A model generated the notes under the pieces. It ran no database searches, was not told the origin of the DNA, and saw nothing but the letters and a program-made list of their open reading frames with translations. A program made the translations under genes and the position numbers. Of a DNA stretch of 64,000 nucleotides, positions 17,798-26,319 are shown piece after piece. Positions within the stretch are counted from its first letter, which is position 1; every line of letters starts with the position of its first letter. Source of the stretch: Pontivivens sp032464575 (GTDB lineage Bacteria > Pseudomonadota > Alphaproteobacteria > Rhodobacterales > Rhodobacteraceae); contig JAWDKM010000001.1 in assembly GCA_032464575.1 (NCBI GenBank), forward strand, positions 558,001 through 622,000, read 5' to 3'.

Positions 17798-18541
17798 TCA
17801 GGGCGCGTTCAGCCAGGCAAGCCGGTCGGCGGTTTCGGGGCGGAAATAGGCGATGAGGCGGCCTTCGGGCGGGGCGTGGGCGCCGGGCGCGAAGGGGGCG
17901 GTGCCGTGGAGAGCGAGACGGTGCGCGGTGTAGGCCGCGCCGGGCTTCGCGTGGATCTCCCGCCGGGGACAGGTCGCGAAGACCTCGCGGCGGGCGGCGT
18001 GGTAGGGCCCGGTGAGGTCGGTGTCGCACCAGTGCTCCGGGTCCGGTGGCAGGTGGGTGCGGAGCATGTGGCGGATGATCTCGTGGCTTCCCTCCCAGAT
18101 CACGAAGGGCGCGGCATCGGCCCCGTGGTCGCTCAGCGGAATGCCGAGGAGCCAGGCGTGATGTTCGCGCAGGTGCCGGCGGCGGGCGGGCCCCTCGGGG
18201 AGCAGGCCGTCGAGATGGGCCGCGGCGCGGTCGCGGCGGAACCGGTGTACGGCCTCCGGTTCGTCCGGGTCGCTGCGGGGGTAGCCGGGAAGGACGGCGG
18301 AGAGCTGGGCGCGGTCGAGCGGATGCGGCGGCAGGCTATCGAGGGCAGCGCAGGCGAGCGGCGGACCGTCCGCCACGCGGCCTTGCGCGTCGTTGGGGAG
18401 CAGGTTCACGCCGGGGCGCCACGTGCCGCCGTGGCGCGCCGCGTCGGCGGCGGAGAGGACGATGGCGGTGGGCCGGACCGCCTCGACCCAGTCGAGCAGG
18501 TGCTGCTCGAACGGGAAGAGGCGCCAGCCCGGGTCACTCAT
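17798..18541 (-). CDS. Phytanoyl-CoA dioxygenase-like protein of unknown function
   Basis: A 247-residue soluble protein, not firmly recognised. Its second half has a cupin-like pattern: APFVIWEGSHEIIRHML, then AAYTAHRLALHGTAPFAPGA and RLIAYFRPE. This is the way the distal histidine/arginine strands look in PhyH-type Fe(II)/2-oxoglutarate oxygenases; the proximal HxD pair is not evident. Start ATG at 18541 overlaps the TauE/SafE stop as ATGA, so the two genes are coupled. If enzymatic, it may act on a small organic acid moved by the neighbour permease, but this is speculation. Confidence 0.5.
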   Translation of the reverse strand: MSDPGWRLFPFEQHLLDWVEAVRPTAIVLSAADAARHGGTWRPGVNLLPNDAQGRVADGPPLACAALDSLPPHPLDRAQLSAVLPGYPRSDPDEPEAVHRFRRDRAAAHLDGLLPEGPARRRHLREHHAWLLGIPLSDHGADAAPFVIWEGSHEIIRHMLRTHLPPDPEHWCDTDLTGPYHAARREVFATCPRREIHAKPGAAYTAHRLALHGTAPFAPGAHAPPEGRLIAYFRPETADRLAWLNAP

Positions 18542-19356
18542 CCCGTCAGCCCCTCGCGCAGCATGTTGAGCGCCATGACCAGGATGAAGCCCGCGAAGAT
18601 CAGGCGCAGCGGGCGGACCGGCAGGGCGTGGGCGAGGCGCACGCCGAGCGGGGCCGTCACCAGCGTCATCGCGATCACGATCAGGAAGGCGGGGATGTTG
18701 ACGAGGCCGAGCGTGAAGGGCGGCACCTCGTTCGCCGGGCGCAGGAGGAAGCCCGCGACGGACGGTACCGCGATCAGGATGCCGAAGCCGGCGGCGGTGG
18801 CGACGGCGCGATGGATCGCCGTGCCGTAGAGCGTCATCAGCGGTACCCCGAAGGAGCCGCCGCCGATGCCCATCAGCACCGACAGAAGGCCAATGACCGG
18901 CGAGACCATGGCGCGCGCTATGCCGCCCGGCATCTCGTCACCGAGCCGCCAGTCGCTCTTGCCGAAGGCGAAGTAGGCGGCGATCACGCAACCCAGGACG
19001 CCGAAGATCATCTGAAGCGTCCGGCTCTCCAGCCCCTCTACGGCGAAGACGCCGATCAGGGCGCCGACCACGATACCCGGGCCCCAGCGGCGCAGGATCG
19101 CCCAGTCCACGGCACCCTTCTTGGCATGGCTCGACACCGAGCGGGCTGAGGTCACGATGATCGTGGCGAGCGACGTAGCAAGGCAGACGCGCATGAGCTC
19201 CGCGCTCTCGTAGCCTGCCACGGAGAAGACGTAGAAGAAGACGGGGACGAGGACGATCCCGCCGCCGACGCCGAGCAGACCCGCGACCACGCCCGCAAGC
19301 GCCCCTGTGGCGAGCAGCAGCAGGACCAGCGGCAGAAGATCGACGATGGGGGGCAT
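18538..19356 (-). CDS. TauE/SafE family anion permease
   Basis: A 272-residue inner-membrane protein with about eight hydrophobic helices and the two family repeats: GVVAGLLGVGGGIVLVPVF near the N-terminus and SVLMGIGGGSFGVPLMTLYG in the middle. The family exports or imports sulfite, sulfoacetate or related anions. ATG at 19356 follows GGAG; the frame also offers a TTG ten codons upstream. Located 73 bases downstream of msrP in the same direction. Confidence 0.9.
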   Translation of the reverse strand: MPPIVDLLPLVLLLLATGALAGVVAGLLGVGGGIVLVPVFFYVFSVAGYESAELMRVCLATSLATIIVTSARSVSSHAKKGAVDWAILRRWGPGIVVGALIGVFAVEGLESRTLQMIFGVLGCVIAAYFAFGKSDWRLGDEMPGGIARAMVSPVIGLLSVLMGIGGGSFGVPLMTLYGTAIHRAVATAAGFGILIAVPSVAGFLLRPANEVPPFTLGLVNIPAFLIVIAMTLVTAPLGVRLAHALPVRPLRLIFAGFILVMALNMLREGLTG

Positions 19357-19429
19357 GGGCGGACGCTCCAAAAGAAAGGAGGCCAAGGGCTAAGCCCTCG
19401 GCCTCCGTTCCGCAAGCGTCGCGTGGGGC

Positions 19430-20398
19430 TCAGCGCCAGAAGCGCTCGCCCACCTCCTCTGGCAGGCCCGCATACATGTCGGCGACCCACTCCCCGTAGC
19501 CGTTGTAGAGCTGGGTCGGGATCTTCTCCTCCGTGCCGAGCACCAGCTCCTCGGCCTGGCTCCAGCGGGGATGGGCGACCTCGGGGTTCACGTTGGCCCA
19601 GAAACCGTATTCCTTCTCTGCCAGCTCCTCCCAGAAGCTGAGCGGGCGCTCGGACGTGAACTCGATATGGTCGATCGACTTGATCGACTTGAAGCCGTAC
19701 TTCCACGGGGTGTGGAGGCGGATCGGGGCGCCGAACTGCTTGTGGAGGACCTTGCCGTAGGCGCCGACGACCATGAAGGCGAGCTCGTTCTTCGCCTCGT
19801 CCATCGTCAGACCCTCGGTATAGGGCCAGGGCCACCAGCTCGCGCGCTGCTCGGTGGCGACGTCGGGGTTCATGAAGGTCTGCATCTTCACGTACTGCGC
19901 AGACGACAGCGGGCGGGCCTTCTCGATCAGCGCGGACATGGGGAAGCCGATCCAGGGCACCACCATCGACCACGCCTCGACGCAGCGGAGACGGACGATG
20001 CGCTCTTCCATCGGCATCTCGGTCAGCAGGTCCTCGACGGAGATCTCCATCTCCTCCTCGACCTCGCCGGTGATGCGGATCGTCCAGCCGTCGGTCTCGA
20101 GCTTCTGCGCCTCTTCGAAGATGCGCTTGGACGAGCCGAATTCGTAGAAATTGTTGTAGGTGGAGGTGAGAGCTTCGTCGGTCGGCGGCATGCCGGCATC
20201 GGCGAAGGCCTCATGCATGTCGGGCATCGGGTCGAACGCGCTTTCGGCCTGCGGCATTGCGCGGAGCGCACCCGGTGCGGCCAGAAGTCCCGCGCCCATA
20301 CCCATGCCCGCGAGGATCTGACGTCGGTTCAGAAAGACGGATTCAGGCGTCACGGCGGATTCGGGCAGGGCCCATCCGGGGCGACGATGATAGTGCAT
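19430..20398 (-). CDS. msrP: Periplasmic methionine sulfoxide reductase, molybdopterin subunit
   Basis: Repairs oxidised methionine in periplasmic proteins using a molybdopterin cofactor. The 322-residue precursor has a Tat signal (LNRRQILAGMGMGAG, residues 23-37). The molybdenum ligand is Cys139 in VRLRCVEAWSMVVPW, and the family blocks YNNFYEFGSSKRIF, KYGFKSIKSIDHIEF and SFWEELAEKEYGFWANVNP are intact. ATG at 20398 has AAAGGAG upstream; 25 upstream codons of open frame are not family-like. The heme partner MsrQ, usually the next gene, is absent here; a TauE/SafE permease follows instead. Confidence 0.95.
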   Translation of the reverse strand: MHYHRRPGWALPESAVTPESVFLNRRQILAGMGMGAGLLAAPGALRAMPQAESAFDPMPDMHEAFADAGMPPTDEALTSTYNNFYEFGSSKRIFEEAQKLETDGWTIRITGEVEEEMEISVEDLLTEMPMEERIVRLRCVEAWSMVVPWIGFPMSALIEKARPLSSAQYVKMQTFMNPDVATEQRASWWPWPYTEGLTMDEAKNELAFMVVGAYGKVLHKQFGAPIRLHTPWKYGFKSIKSIDHIEFTSERPLSFWEELAEKEYGFWANVNPEVAHPRWSQAEELVLGTEEKIPTQLYNGYGEWVADMYAGLPEEVGERFWR

Positions 20399-20512
20399 GA
20401 CTTGCTCCTTTGGCCGGGCGGCGGTCAGCGTTGGGGTCTGTCGTACATATGTGCTACGCTTGGCCCCAATCAAAGTTGCTTGAACGCAACGTGACGCCTA
20501 CGGTCCGGCCCC

Positions 20513-22321
20513 ATGGACATGTCTACCATAGCGGCACCCACGCAGTCGCTTTTCGCGCGGGTCAGGAACCGTCTGCAGGCGCTGCGGCGTGCGCAAGTGA
20601 TCCTGATGGTGCTCTGCACTGCACTGGTCGGAATCACCCTGTGGGCAAGCTCCGTCATCGTGTCCAACCGCTTCATGGACACGCTGGGAACGCGTGCAGC
20701 GGTGCGCTCGACCCTCTACACGAACTCCATCGAATCGGTGCTAAGTACCTATACCGTCGCGTCTTCCCTGCTCGCACAGGACCGTCTGCTCGTCGGCGCG
20801 CTGTCCGGCGCGGCGGAGGATCAAATCCGGCTGATCCTCGGGAACGTGCAGTCCACGACGGGTGCGCTGTCGATCAGCCTCTACACCGCGGCGGGCGGAC
20901 TGGTCGCCGATACGCAACCGGAGGGTGCGGCAATCAACCACGCCCTCGCCCCGTATTTCCAGCTCGCCCTGGAACAGGACATCTCGATCTTCGCCACCGT
21001 CGCGATCTCCGAGGTCGAGCAGCGCTTCTTCTTCGCGCGCCGAATTTTGCAGAGTGGAACGATCCTGGGCGTCGTCATCATCGAAGTGGACCTCGCCAGC
21101 GTGCAAGACGAGTGGGTGGCGACACCCGACCAGGTCTTCGTCACGAATTCCGAGGATCTGATCCTGCTCTCGTCACGACCCGAATGGCGCTACCGCTCGC
21201 TGTCGCCCTTCCTCGATCCGCTCTCAGCGCAGGGCGCGGGGCGCTTCGCGTTGCTCCCGATGCTGAACCTGGAGCCGGCGCAGGCCGGGCAGCGGGTCGC
21301 GATCGACGGGGAGGTCTACCTGCGCGTCGATCGCCCGGTGGAGTTTCGGGGCTGGACGGTCACCTATCTCGCGCCCGTGGCCGAGGTGCGTGAGCGGGTG
21401 CGCGGCGTTCTGGCCGTCGAGGTCATGGGCTTCGCGATCCTCGCCTCGCTCGCCTTCTTCCAGATCTCGCGCCGCGCCGCGCGGCAATCACTGCGGCTGA
21501 AGCGGGAATCCGAGGAGCTTCGTGCGCTCAATGCCCGCCTCTCCAGCGAGATCGAGGAGCGGCTGAAGGTCGAGCAATCTCTGCAGGCCGCCGAGGAGTC
21601 GCTGGAGCAGAGTTCGAAGCTCGCGGCCCTCGGCCAGATGTCGGCGGCGATCAGCCACGAGCTCAACCAGCCGCTGGCCGCCATGAAGACCTATCTGGCC
21701 GGCGCGCAACTCCTCATCCAGCGCAATCGGCCGGGCGAGGCGCTGACGTCGTTCCAGCGGATCGATGATCTGATCACGCGGATGGGCGCCATTACTAGGC
21801 AGCTCAAGACGTTTGCGCGCAAGGGCGGCACCGACCTGATGGATGTGGATATCCGTGCCTCGCTCAGCTCCGCGCTCGCCATCATGTCCCCGCAGATCGG
21901 CCAGTCCAACATCGCCATCGTGCGGCGCGAGCCGGACCATCCGGTGATGGTGAACGTGGACACGGTTCGGCTGGAGCAGGTGCTCATCAATCTGTTGCGC
22001 AACGCCATCGACGCGATGCGCGGCCAGTCCGATCCGCAGGTCACCGTCGAGATCTTCGCCGGGCCCCAGATGGCCCGGATCCAGGTGCGCGATACCGGTC
22101 CGGGCTTTGAGGGACCGCCAAGTGCGCTATTTGAACCTTTCTATACGACGAAGGCGCCGGGCGAGGGCGTGGGGCTGGGCCTCGCAATCTCGGCGGGCAT
22201 CGCACGGGACATGGGCGGAAGCCTGACCGCGCGCAACGGCCGGGAGCGCGGGGCGGTGTTCGAACTGAGCCTGCCGCGCGTGAACGGAAGACCGGAAAGG
22301 GGGTCCGGAGACCATGAGTGA
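20513..22321 (+). CDS. DctB-like membrane sensor histidine kinase
   Basis: A 602-residue kinase with two membrane helices (about 28-50 and 300-320) enclosing a periplasmic sensor of about 250 residues, a coiled-coil linker (330-365) and a kinase core. The H-box AALGQMSAAISHELNQPLAA has His382; NLLRNAIDAM, DTGPGF and GVGLGLAISAGI follow. This layout and the ISHELNQPLAAMKTY sequence match C4-dicarboxylate sensors. No dctPQM transporter lies nearby, so the ligand is open. It overlaps the response-regulator gene by eight bases and is divergent from msrP across 114 bases. Confidence 0.87.
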   Translation: MDMSTIAAPTQSLFARVRNRLQALRRAQVILMVLCTALVGITLWASSVIVSNRFMDTLGTRAAVRSTLYTNSIESVLSTYTVASSLLAQDRLLVGALSGAAEDQIRLILGNVQSTTGALSISLYTAAGGLVADTQPEGAAINHALAPYFQLALEQDISIFATVAISEVEQRFFFARRILQSGTILGVVIIEVDLASVQDEWVATPDQVFVTNSEDLILLSSRPEWRYRSLSPFLDPLSAQGAGRFALLPMLNLEPAQAGQRVAIDGEVYLRVDRPVEFRGWTVTYLAPVAEVRERVRGVLAVEVMGFAILASLAFFQISRRAARQSLRLKRESEELRALNARLSSEIEERLKVEQSLQAAEESLEQSSKLAALGQMSAAISHELNQPLAAMKTYLAGAQLLIQRNRPGEALTSFQRIDDLITRMGAITRQLKTFARKGGTDLMDVDIRASLSSALAIMSPQIGQSNIAIVRREPDHPVMVNVDTVRLEQVLINLLRNAIDAMRGQSDPQVTVEIFAGPQMARIQVRDTGPGFEGPPSALFEPFYTTKAPGEGVGLGLAISAGIARDMGGSLTARNGRERGAVFELSLPRVNGRPERGSGDHE

Positions 22322-23666
22322 AGCAACTATGCCCGTGGCGATCATCGACGACGAGGAGGACATGCGCGCCTCCATCAGCCAGTGGATGGACCTGTCGGGC
22401 TTCCGTCCGCAGACCTATGCCGACGCGGTGGCGGCCCTCGACGACGTGGACGAGGACTTTCCGGGCGTTGTCATCACCGACGTGCGGATGCCGGGGATCG
22501 ACGGGCTGGAATTGCTGGCGCGCCTTCAGAAGAAGGACCGCACCCTGCCCGTCATCATGATCACCGGCCACGGGGACGTGGCCATGGCGGTCGAGGCGAT
22601 GCGGGCCGGTGCCTACGATTTCGTCGAGAAGCCCTTCGACCCCGAGCGGCTGGCGGATCTCGCCCGGCGCGCGGCGGAGGCGCGTCGGCTCACCATCGAC
22701 AACCGGCTGCTGCGACGCGAGCTCGCCGACGGCACCGTGCTCCTGCGCCGGATCATGGGCGACAGCGCGCCGGTCGCCCGGCTGCGCGACGCGATCCTCG
22801 ACTATGCGCGGGCCGAGGCGCCGGTGCTGATCCGCGGCGAGCGCGGCTCGGGCCGCTCGCTGGTCGCGCGCGCGCTCCATGCCGCGGGACCGCAAGCCGG
22901 TCAGCCGTTCCTGACGCTCAACTGCGCGGCAGAGCCGCCGGCGCATATCGAGGAGCGGGTGTTCTCCAAGGACCGCTCCGGCAACCCGCCGCTCCTGATC
23001 GCGGCCGGTGGGGGCATGGTGGTGCTCGAAAACGTCGCCGCCCTGCCCGCCCGGCTGCAGACCCGGCTGGGTCAGACGATCACCGATGGCAAGATGGCCG
23101 ACGGCACGCCGATCCGCGCGCGTATCTGCACCATCGCGGACGAGACGGTGAACGACGAGGTGGCCGATGGCAGCTTCTCCCCCTCGCTCTTCTACGTGCT
23201 GTCGGCACTCGAAGTCGCGGTGCCGCCGCTGCGCGCCTGCGGGCAGGACATCCTCAAGCTCTTCGAGCACTACGTGGACCGCTTCGCGCAGGACTACGGC
23301 ACGCCTCGGCCCGACGTGAGTGCCGAGGACGCAGCCGAACTGCTCGCCCAGCCGTGGCCCGGCAACCATCGCCAGCTCATCAACATGGCCGAGCGCTACG
23401 TGCTGCGGAACCGCCAGTCCCCCCACTCGCTGCGCGCGCTGCTGGGTGAGGAAGCGGCCGATATCGACGAGGAGGAGAACCCGGTCGAGATCGAGAAGCG
23501 CCCCCTGAAGGACCATGTCGAGGCCTTCGAGCGCCTGCAGATCGAGGCGGCGCTGCGCCGCCATCGAGGTGCGATCTCCGCGGTGATGGAGGAACTCGCC
23601 CTGCCCCGCCGGACGCTGAACGAGAAGATGGCGAAGTACGGTATCAGCCGGGCGGATTTCGTGTGA
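22314..23666 (+). CDS. NtrC/DctD-type response regulator with degenerate AAA+ domain
   Basis: Partner of the overlapping kinase gene. Receiver domain with Asp56 in VVITDVRMPGIDG, a central AAA+-like domain, and a C-terminal Fis-type helix-turn-helix (AALRRHRGAISAVMEELALP, RRTLNEKMAKYGI). The central domain is eroded: the P-loop reads GERGSGRSLVAR, Walker B reads GGMVVLENVAALP (no LDE), and the segment that should hold GAFTGA is missing between EERVFSKDRSG and LLIAAGG. It is therefore unlikely to activate sigma-54 polymerase and may act as an ordinary DNA-binding regulator with sigma-70. At 450 residues it is close to family length. Confidence 0.85.
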   Translation: MSEATMPVAIIDDEEDMRASISQWMDLSGFRPQTYADAVAALDDVDEDFPGVVITDVRMPGIDGLELLARLQKKDRTLPVIMITGHGDVAMAVEAMRAGAYDFVEKPFDPERLADLARRAAEARRLTIDNRLLRRELADGTVLLRRIMGDSAPVARLRDAILDYARAEAPVLIRGERGSGRSLVARALHAAGPQAGQPFLTLNCAAEPPAHIEERVFSKDRSGNPPLLIAAGGGMVVLENVAALPARLQTRLGQTITDGKMADGTPIRARICTIADETVNDEVADGSFSPSLFYVLSALEVAVPPLRACGQDILKLFEHYVDRFAQDYGTPRPDVSAEDAAELLAQPWPGNHRQLINMAERYVLRNRQSPHSLRALLGEEAADIDEEENPVEIEKRPLKDHVEAFERLQIEAALRRHRGAISAVMEELALPRRTLNEKMAKYGISRADFV

Positions 23667-23675
23667 GGCGGCAGC

Positions 23676-23699
23676 GGAGCCCCCGTCGCTGGGGGCTCC
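23676..23699. terminator. Hairpin after the DctD-like gene
   Basis: GGAGCCCCC, six-base loop, GGGGGCTCC: a perfect 9-bp stem ten bases after the stop codon. No T-run follows, so termination efficiency is uncertain. Confidence 0.5.
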
Positions 23700-23755
23700 G
23701 CCCCGTCCGGGCCGAACGGCTCGAACTCACCGGGACGTTTGACTAGAGAAGAAGA

Positions 23756-24421
23756 TCAGCGGCGGGCGAGGTCCGCCGCGAGATCGCCGTAGCCGGTGAA
23801 GCGGCGCTCGTAGGCGAGGCCGAGGGTTGCGGCGGCGGCGCGTGCGGCGGTGTCGAGGGCCGGATCCTCGGTCTGGGCGAGATAGACGAGGCTGTCGTAG
23901 TTGCCAAAGTAAGCCTCGGCGAGTTCCGGGTGGCGGTCGAGGCCCAGCGGTCTCGTGACGAACGCATCAAACTGCCGGGCGAGGAAGTCAGTGAGGTAGA
24001 AGGCCCGCATCTCGCCCCGCGCCGCGAACCGCTCCACCCCGTCGAAAAAGGCGTAGCAGTGCGGGCCCGCGATGCGCTCGACGCCCGCCGCCGCGCAGAC
24101 CCGGTCGAGCGCGCCGCCCGTCCCGCAATCGGCGTAGAGCACGAAAATGTCGGCAAACCCTTCGGCGCGGCCGCGCGCGATCTCGGCCTCCACCGCCGGG
24201 GCGATGCGCTCGGGGTGGTTGTGCAGGATCGCCGGCAGGCAGCGCAGGGTGAAGTGCTCCGCCCCGTTCGCGCGGTTGATGGCGATGATCTCGCGCGCCA
24301 GCGCACCGCAGGCGATCAGGAGCACGCGGCCCGCGCCGAACTCGGCCCCCTGCGTGAGCAGCGGCTCGGCCGTGGGCGGTGGAGCAGCCGGGCGGCGTGC
24401 GCTGCGGCCGCCGCGTCTCAC
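23756..24421 (-). CDS. DUF1638 domain protein
   Basis: A 221-residue soluble protein of the DUF1638 family, which is commonly encoded next to corrinoid methyltransferase genes. Seen here: VLLIACGALAREIIAINRA, LPAILHNHPERIAPAVEAEI, VLYADCGTGGALDRV, CYAFFDGVERFA and TDFLARQFDAFV. Function unknown; the conserved cysteines suggest metal or cofactor handling. The GTG start at 24421 overlaps the YbjQ-type stop as GTGA. It ends a leftward operon with three small genes; the corrinoid and homocysteine methyltransferase genes lie 2-5 kb away in the same direction, which fits the family's usual context. Confidence 0.8.
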   Translation of the reverse strand: MRRGGRSARRPAAPPPTAEPLLTQGAEFGAGRVLLIACGALAREIIAINRANGAEHFTLRCLPAILHNHPERIAPAVEAEIARGRAEGFADIFVLYADCGTGGALDRVCAAAGVERIAGPHCYAFFDGVERFAARGEMRAFYLTDFLARQFDAFVTRPLGLDRHPELAEAYFGNYDSLVYLAQTEDPALDTAARAAAATLGLAYERRFTGYGDLAADLARR

Positions 24422-24732
24422 CGGAAGGTCACCGCGGTGCCGTAGAAGGCCACCTCGCTCGCCTTCTCGGTGATGGTGGAGGTCTGCATCCGGGTGCAGA
24501 CCACGGCATCGGCGCCGAGCGCCTGCGCCTCGGCAATCATCCGGTCGAGCGCCTGTTCTCGGGATCCGGCGAGGAGCGCGCCGTATTCCTTGACCTCGCC
24601 GCCGACGAGATTGCGCAGGCTGGCCACGATGTCGGAGCCGATATGCTTCGCGCGCACCGTCGAGCCGCGGACGAGGCCCAGCGCCTCGCCGATCTCGCGA
24701 CCCGGCACGGTCTCGGTCGTCACGACGAGCAT
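24418..24732 (-). CDS. YbjQ/UPF0145 family protein
   Basis: A 104-residue protein matching the YbjQ family of pentameric, possibly metal-binding proteins: MLVVTTETVPGREIGEALGL, TVRAKHIGSDIVASLRNLVG, ALGADAVVCTRMQTS. I chose the ATG at 24732, one base after the stop of the upstream gene, which gives the normal family N-terminus; an ATG seven residues earlier is possible. No function is established. Confidence 0.85.
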   Translation of the reverse strand: MLVVTTETVPGREIGEALGLVRGSTVRAKHIGSDIVASLRNLVGGEVKEYGALLAGSREQALDRMIAEAQALGADAVVCTRMQTSTITEKASEVAFYGTAVTFR

Positions 24733-24733
24733 G

Positions 24734-24952
24734 TCATTTCTCGATGCGGTCATAGTAGTCGTCCTCGGCATTTCCGGCGCGATCCGTGATCACCCGGATC
24801 ACGACATAGGCGACGATGCCCGCAGGCACGGCCACGATCAAGGCGAGGCCGGGGGTGAAGACCGCCCCGGCGAGGAAGACGAGCACCGCCATCGCCACGG
24901 CGGCGAGCGACAGCGTGCTGACGACGATCAGGACGAATTGGTCGAGCTTCAT
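24734..24952 (-). CDS. Small two-helix membrane protein
   Basis: A 72-residue protein with two hydrophobic helices (VLIVVSTLSLAAVAMAVLVF and PGLALIVAVPAGIVAYVVI) and a short charged tail (DRAGNAEDDYYDRIEK). Unrecognised. The ATG at 24952 overlaps the stop of the HxlR-type regulator (ATGA), and its own stop lies one base before the YbjQ-type start, so the four genes HxlR - membrane protein - YbjQ - DUF1638 look like one operon. Confidence 0.7.
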   Translation of the reverse strand: MKLDQFVLIVVSTLSLAAVAMAVLVFLAGAVFTPGLALIVAVPAGIVAYVVIRVITDRAGNAEDDYYDRIEK

Positions 24953-25284
24953 GCTGCCCGCTCCGCCGGATGGGCCATGCCCCACTCGGCCATCGCATCG
25001 AGCAGCGGGATCAGCGTGCGGCCGAGATCGGTGAGGCGGTAGTCCACATGGGGCGGCATCGGCGCATGAACGGTGCGGATGACGATGCCGTCGGCCTCCA
25101 GCTCGCGCAGGGACTGGGTGAGCATCCGCTGGGTGATGTCGGGCAGGAGGCGGCGCAGCGCGCCGAAGCGACGCGGCCCGTCCTGCAGGTGATAGAGGAT
25201 CATCCCCTTCCAGCGCCCGTTGATGACCGAGAGCGTGCGCGACACGGGGCAGTCGTCGGGGGTCTTGCAGGTATCGTCGAGCAT
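24949..25284 (-). CDS. HxlR family transcriptional regulator
   Basis: A 111-residue winged-helix regulator: CPVSRTLSVINGRWKGMILY, GPRRFGALRRLLPDITQRML, LRELEADGIVIRTVHAPMPP and VDYRLTDLGRTL match the family closely. The N-terminal cysteines (MLDDTCKTPDDC) are typical sensors of reactive species in this family. ATG at 25284. It is divergent from a reductase-like gene at 25363 across 78 bases, the usual layout for HxlR regulators such as the YtfH/YtfG-type pair. It probably represses both sides. Confidence 0.9.
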   Translation of the reverse strand: MLDDTCKTPDDCPVSRTLSVINGRWKGMILYHLQDGPRRFGALRRLLPDITQRMLTQSLRELEADGIVIRTVHAPMPPHVDYRLTDLGRTLIPLLDAMAEWGMAHPAERAA

Positions 25285-25362
25285 ACCGGTTCCGAAAAAG
25301 TGCCTGATTTCCGGGTCCAGTGTCGCGTGCAATCCCTGTGGCAGCAACATGGGAGATGCATC

Positions 25363-25809
25363 ATGACCGGAACAATCCTGATCCCCTCGATCACGGGCGC
25401 GCAGCAGGCGGCGATTGCGGAGGGCTTTCGCACGGCGAGCTGGCGCGTGCGCGGGACCTCGCGGCGTGCCGGGGCCGATCACGTGGCCGATCCGGAGAGT
25501 GGCGAGGGGCCCGCAGACGCCATCGCGGGCTGCGACGCCGTCGCGATGACGCTGGTGCAGGACCACCGAGACGGGGCGATGCCGCGGATCGTGGAGCGGG
25601 TCGCGAACGCGGCGCGGGAGGCTGGCGTGCGGCGGCTGGTGCTGAACACCGCGGCCAGCATCGACGAGGGCTCGGACGACGCGCTGTTCCGCGACATGCG
25701 TGCGGCGCGGGATCCGGGGTTTCTTAAGGTGGATCCGGCAGCGCTACCGCTAGCGGCTGATACGCTGGAAAGCGCGGAGGCGTTTGCACGGCGGGCGCTG
25801 GCGGAGTAA
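25363..25809 (+). CDS. NmrA-like NAD(P)-binding protein, internally shortened
   Basis: A 148-residue protein whose first 115 residues resemble NmrA/SDR-type NAD(P)H-binding proteins (ILIPSITGAQQAAIAEGFR; RRLVLNTAASIDEG). The family is normally near 280-290 residues. After ALFRDMRAARDPGFLKV the sequence jumps to what looks like the family C-terminus (PAALPLAADTLESAEAFARR). This suggests an in-frame internal deletion that removes the substrate-binding half. The nucleotide motif GxxGxxG is also weak (SITGAQQAA). Divergent from the HxlR regulator. It may be a remnant or a small binding protein. Confidence 0.65.
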   Translation: MTGTILIPSITGAQQAAIAEGFRTASWRVRGTSRRAGADHVADPESGEGPADAIAGCDAVAMTLVQDHRDGAMPRIVERVANAAREAGVRRLVLNTAASIDEGSDDALFRDMRAARDPGFLKVDPAALPLAADTLESAEAFARRALAE

Positions 25810-25868
25810 CGGCCGATCGCGGCATTCGCGCGGAGTGGCTTCACCGCGCCGTGCCCGGAGGTCGCCCC

Positions 25869-26315
25869 TCAGAGTGGGCCCGGCCCGTTCGGCGACATCG
25901 GGCGCAAGCCGCCGGGCGGCAGGCCGAAGCGGTTGCGCACGAAGTCGAGCCACAGGCCGTATGGCCGGCCGAGGCAGAGCATCAGGATCGCCGCCCCCGC
26001 GATGCCGCGCCACAGGCCAGCGCCCTCGGCCCCGCCAAACCAGATGATCGCGGCGTAGATCGGGACCTGAAAGACCAGCAGCACGATGCTGTCCCAGATC
26101 ACGAGGCGGGTCCCCGCGGGCCAGCCGAGGCGGCTCATCGCCCAGTCGCGCCACAGGCCGTAGGGACGCGCCGTGAGCACCATCAAAGGCGCGCCGATGC
26201 CGCGCGACACCGCAATCTCGTCCCAGGACATGCCCGCGACGAAGCGTTCGTTGAGGATGCCGGTCAGCGTGAAGAAGGTGACGAGGGCGAGCGTGTCGGC
26301 CAGAAACGCCCGCAC
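25869..26315 (-). CDS. alaE: AlaE-like L-alanine exporter
   Basis: A 148-residue inner-membrane protein with four hydrophobic segments, the same length as E. coli AlaE (149). Matching blocks are ADTLALVTFFTLTGILNERF, AGMSWDEIAVSRGIGAPLMV, TARPYGLWRDWAM, FQVPIYAAIIWFGG and GRPYGLWLDFVRNRFGL. The best start is the GTG at 26315, four bases after the corrinoid-protein stop; the longer open frame reads antisense-like arginine-rich sequence. Its place directly after the corrinoid gene implies cotranscription. Confidence 0.75.
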   Translation of the reverse strand: MRAFLADTLALVTFFTLTGILNERFVAGMSWDEIAVSRGIGAPLMVLTARPYGLWRDWAMSRLGWPAGTRLVIWDSIVLLVFQVPIYAAIIWFGGAEGAGLWRGIAGAAILMLCLGRPYGLWLDFVRNRFGLPPGGLRPMSPNGPGPL

Positions 26316-26319
26316 CGGG

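Noticed and set aside
24734..24985. Longer start (GTG/ATG upstream) for the small membrane protein
   Set aside because: The ATG at 24952 overlaps the upstream stop as ATGA and gives a clean membrane-protein N-terminus.
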